Assembly (NCBI GenBank): GCA_036583965.1
Contig: JAZBQD010000027.1
Coordinates: forward strand, 28,155,001 to 28,219,000
DNA length: 64,000 nt
From: Prunella strophiata
Taxonomy: Eukaryota > Chordata > Aves > Passeriformes > Prunellidae
Reading direction: 5' to 3'
The notes under the pieces were generated by a model. The model was not told where the DNA came from, did no database searches, and saw only the letters and a list, made by a program, of their open reading frames with translations. The position numbers were made by a program, and so were the translations under genes. Below, one piece after another: positions 61,798 through 64,000 of the stretch (its first letter is position 1; each line of letters starts with the position of its first letter).

Positions 61798-64000
61798 CAC
61801 ATACATTTCAACTGTAAATATGCAGACCTGCAAGCCTTCCAAGACAAGGAGGGAAGATGAAATTGAGGAGCTCATGGGACTCTCAGTCTTACAGGTAGCA
61901 AGCATCACCAGAAGAACATGCAGTGTGCAAGAGCTTTGCTTCCCAACCCTGCACTTCCAGAAGTCTTGGCTGAGTCCTACCATGTAAGAGGCAGGGGTAG
62001 CCCTAGCAAATCCCATTTCCTAGAAAACCCAAGGAACTCCGGGCACAGCTTCTACAGTGCAAGTGAAAACACACAAAAAAGGTTCCATTTTATCACATGC
62101 ATCCAGGAGAAATGCTGGGGTTTGCGAGGCTGCAGAGCAGGAAATGGGGACAGAGGATCCAGGGACATCAGGTGGAAGGGAACTCCTGAAATCCACAGTC
62201 CCACCTTCCACTTGGAGCACTAAATCCATCCCCTGCAACTTTTAACTACATGATTCTTGTTCTGTTTTTTTATGTTACAGGGCTGTAACAACTTATTCAA
62301 TATGTGGGAGTGTCTGCATGGCAAACAGTGAGAGAGAAGAACAAAACATTTCATCTCCAGGCCTTGGCTCCTCACTTGGACAAGTGCATGCAACACAAGT
62401 GAACTGTGAGACAGCACTGGGGAGGAATCAGTCCCCTCTCAGCTCCTAATCAGTAGGGAAAAGAGGAGCTGTGCTCCAGAGAAAATGAAGTCAGCAATCC
62501 CCAGGAGGAAGGTGAAAGGGCACCTCCCAGGCTGGGGCCCTGCTGATGGCACCCCTCTGCTATGCAGGAGTCCTTTCCTCTGCACTCACAAAAGAATCTA
62601 AGCAAGCCATTGAAAAGTGCCTCAGGGCAGAGCTTGCTGCTAGATCAGGTTTGCCCTGTTAAAACAATAAATGAGGTAAGGCATGAAACTGCCTTCTATT
62701 TGAGGTACTCTTCATTCATAAAACAGAAATACCAAAAGCTTTGCAACCAAATAAACTTCATAGATGGGTTTAAAAGGCCCCCACACCTCTCCCTGCAAGA
62801 GAGCAGAGCAAGCTGCAGGGATTCTGTGGCACAAGGCACACTGTTTCCAAGGACAACTCTTTGACTTGAAATGAGAGCTGACAACTTCCAGGTCATTAAC
62901 CCAGCAGTGTAAACAGGACCCATGGACATGTGCATGCATTCAGGTGGGCTGGAGCAATGGCCCCAAGTGCAGAACTCTACAAACACTGCTCTGCTTTGTG
63001 TTCAGAGTTTCCAGGAAAACTTTTATTCTCTGCTCCCTTCTCCTCATTCTCAGGATATGTGGAGCCTGGTGCTGGCTCTATTTGTGTTGCTAGCTGAAAG
63101 AAGAGCAGAACATGCCAAGCATTTAATAACAAAATTCCAGCCTTGTGACACAACCCAGTAATCCCAAGACTGGAAGCTAACCTCATATTTCTACTCAGCA
63201 TAAAACTTCAATCCTAAGAAGAGCACTGCTATTTTAATTTTGCTTGAGCCTTTTCTACAGACGTGCATCTCACAAATTAAGAAACTTGCTGTGCACCAGG
63301 TTGAACAGGGCTGTATTACCTATGTACTTATGGCATCTATAGATTGGTAGTTATGACAACACAAGAACTGCTAAAACTAGCTGTGCTGATCTGTGTGCTC
63401 TTACACAGAGCTGGTTTCAGCTGGGTGAGCTGTCGTGGCCACTACTGCTCCCCCACTACCCCAGGACACTCCTATGAAGAGGAAACAAATGGAGCTTTGC
63501 AGGGTCCTGGGAGGATCAGGGCTGGGTGTGAACGTGCACAGAATGATTCTCATCTAACACCCCAACTGCAAAATGGCAGGGCAGGAGGCTCAGCAAGGCC
63601 AGGGTCAGCCAAATATGCATTACAGACATATCTAATCAAGACCTCTGCAAAAGGGAGGGAAGAAATTCCCCCAACTCCAGGTTGGTGTTTCAACCACTGT
63701 CTGCCTTGATCATTGCCATCACCAGATCCCAACCAGCTTCTCACTGCTGCCAGGCTTGTAGTGCAGAAAGTGCCATCAGACATCTGAAATTACATTTTAT
63801 AGCAGCTTTTACCATCACTAACTGTGCTGCAGATGTGAGGCTGTGCCTGACAAAGCTACAGCACAAGCCTCTGCTGCATCTCAGCACAGATACCAGACCA
63901 GCTCACCTGTGTCAACTTACAAGTCACGAAACAGCAGAAAAATTAGTGGCCCTGCACACAGTCTTGTACAGCTGCAATATGTGACACATAAAACTGCAAA

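Larger units (their letters stand above)
40488..64000 (-). other. ATF6 intron, continuing beyond the window
   Basis: At least 23.5 kb. I looked on the - strand for the preceding ATF6 exon (sequence around the family's [20 protein letters not shown] segment) and did not find it, so it should lie past 64000. Contents seen: two solo LTRs, two small tandem duplications, an A-rich tract and no gene. The remaining sequence is AT-rich and looks like ordinary intron. Confidence 0.8.

Overview
This window is vertebrate nuclear DNA, almost certainly from a bird. It has multi-exon genes with GT-AG introns, a CpG-island promoter, a CR1 retroposon carrying the CATAGAAT terminal motif, and solo LTRs of the kind common in avian genomes. 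There is no sign of a prokaryotic, plasmid or phage context.

Two genes can be supported. OLFML2B (olfactomedin-like 2B) lies on the + strand with eight coding exons between 8609 and 21263. They encode a secreted glycoprotein of about 726 residues: signal peptide, cysteine-rich segment, coiled coil, Pro/Thr/Ser-rich linker, then a C-terminal olfactomedin domain. ATF6 (the ER-stress sensor and transcription factor) lies on the - strand. Only its last two coding exons are visible (40403-40487 and 24452-24660). They encode the C-terminal luminal end; the rest of the gene must lie beyond 64000. The genes converge tail to tail. ATF6 next to OLFML2B is, from memory, also the mammalian arrangement, which supports both calls. 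The two are not known to share a pathway.

Layout: 1-8.2 kb is intergenic and GC-rich, with an LTR-like fragment (1-433), a CR1 fragment (1077-1404), a 194-bp inverted repeat (1405-1598 against 2316-2508), a GC-rich minisatellite (5471-5841) and a probable short LTR (6846-7158). 8.2-8.75 kb is the OLFML2B CpG-island promoter and first exon. 8.75-22.2 kb is OLFML2B, with a complete solo LTR in intron 4. 22.2-24.45 kb is the convergent 3' region. 24.45-64 kb is ATF6: two small exons and very long introns holding a (GGGAT)32 array, an old CR1 piece and two more solo LTRs. By eye the composition falls from GC-rich to AT-rich near 28 kb.

The points most worth checking are an apparent one-base frame break in OLFML2B exon 6 and the solo LTR whose target-site duplication begins three bases after the exon 4 boundary. 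The inverted repeat and the minisatellite come next. I see no evidence for a wholly new biological system.
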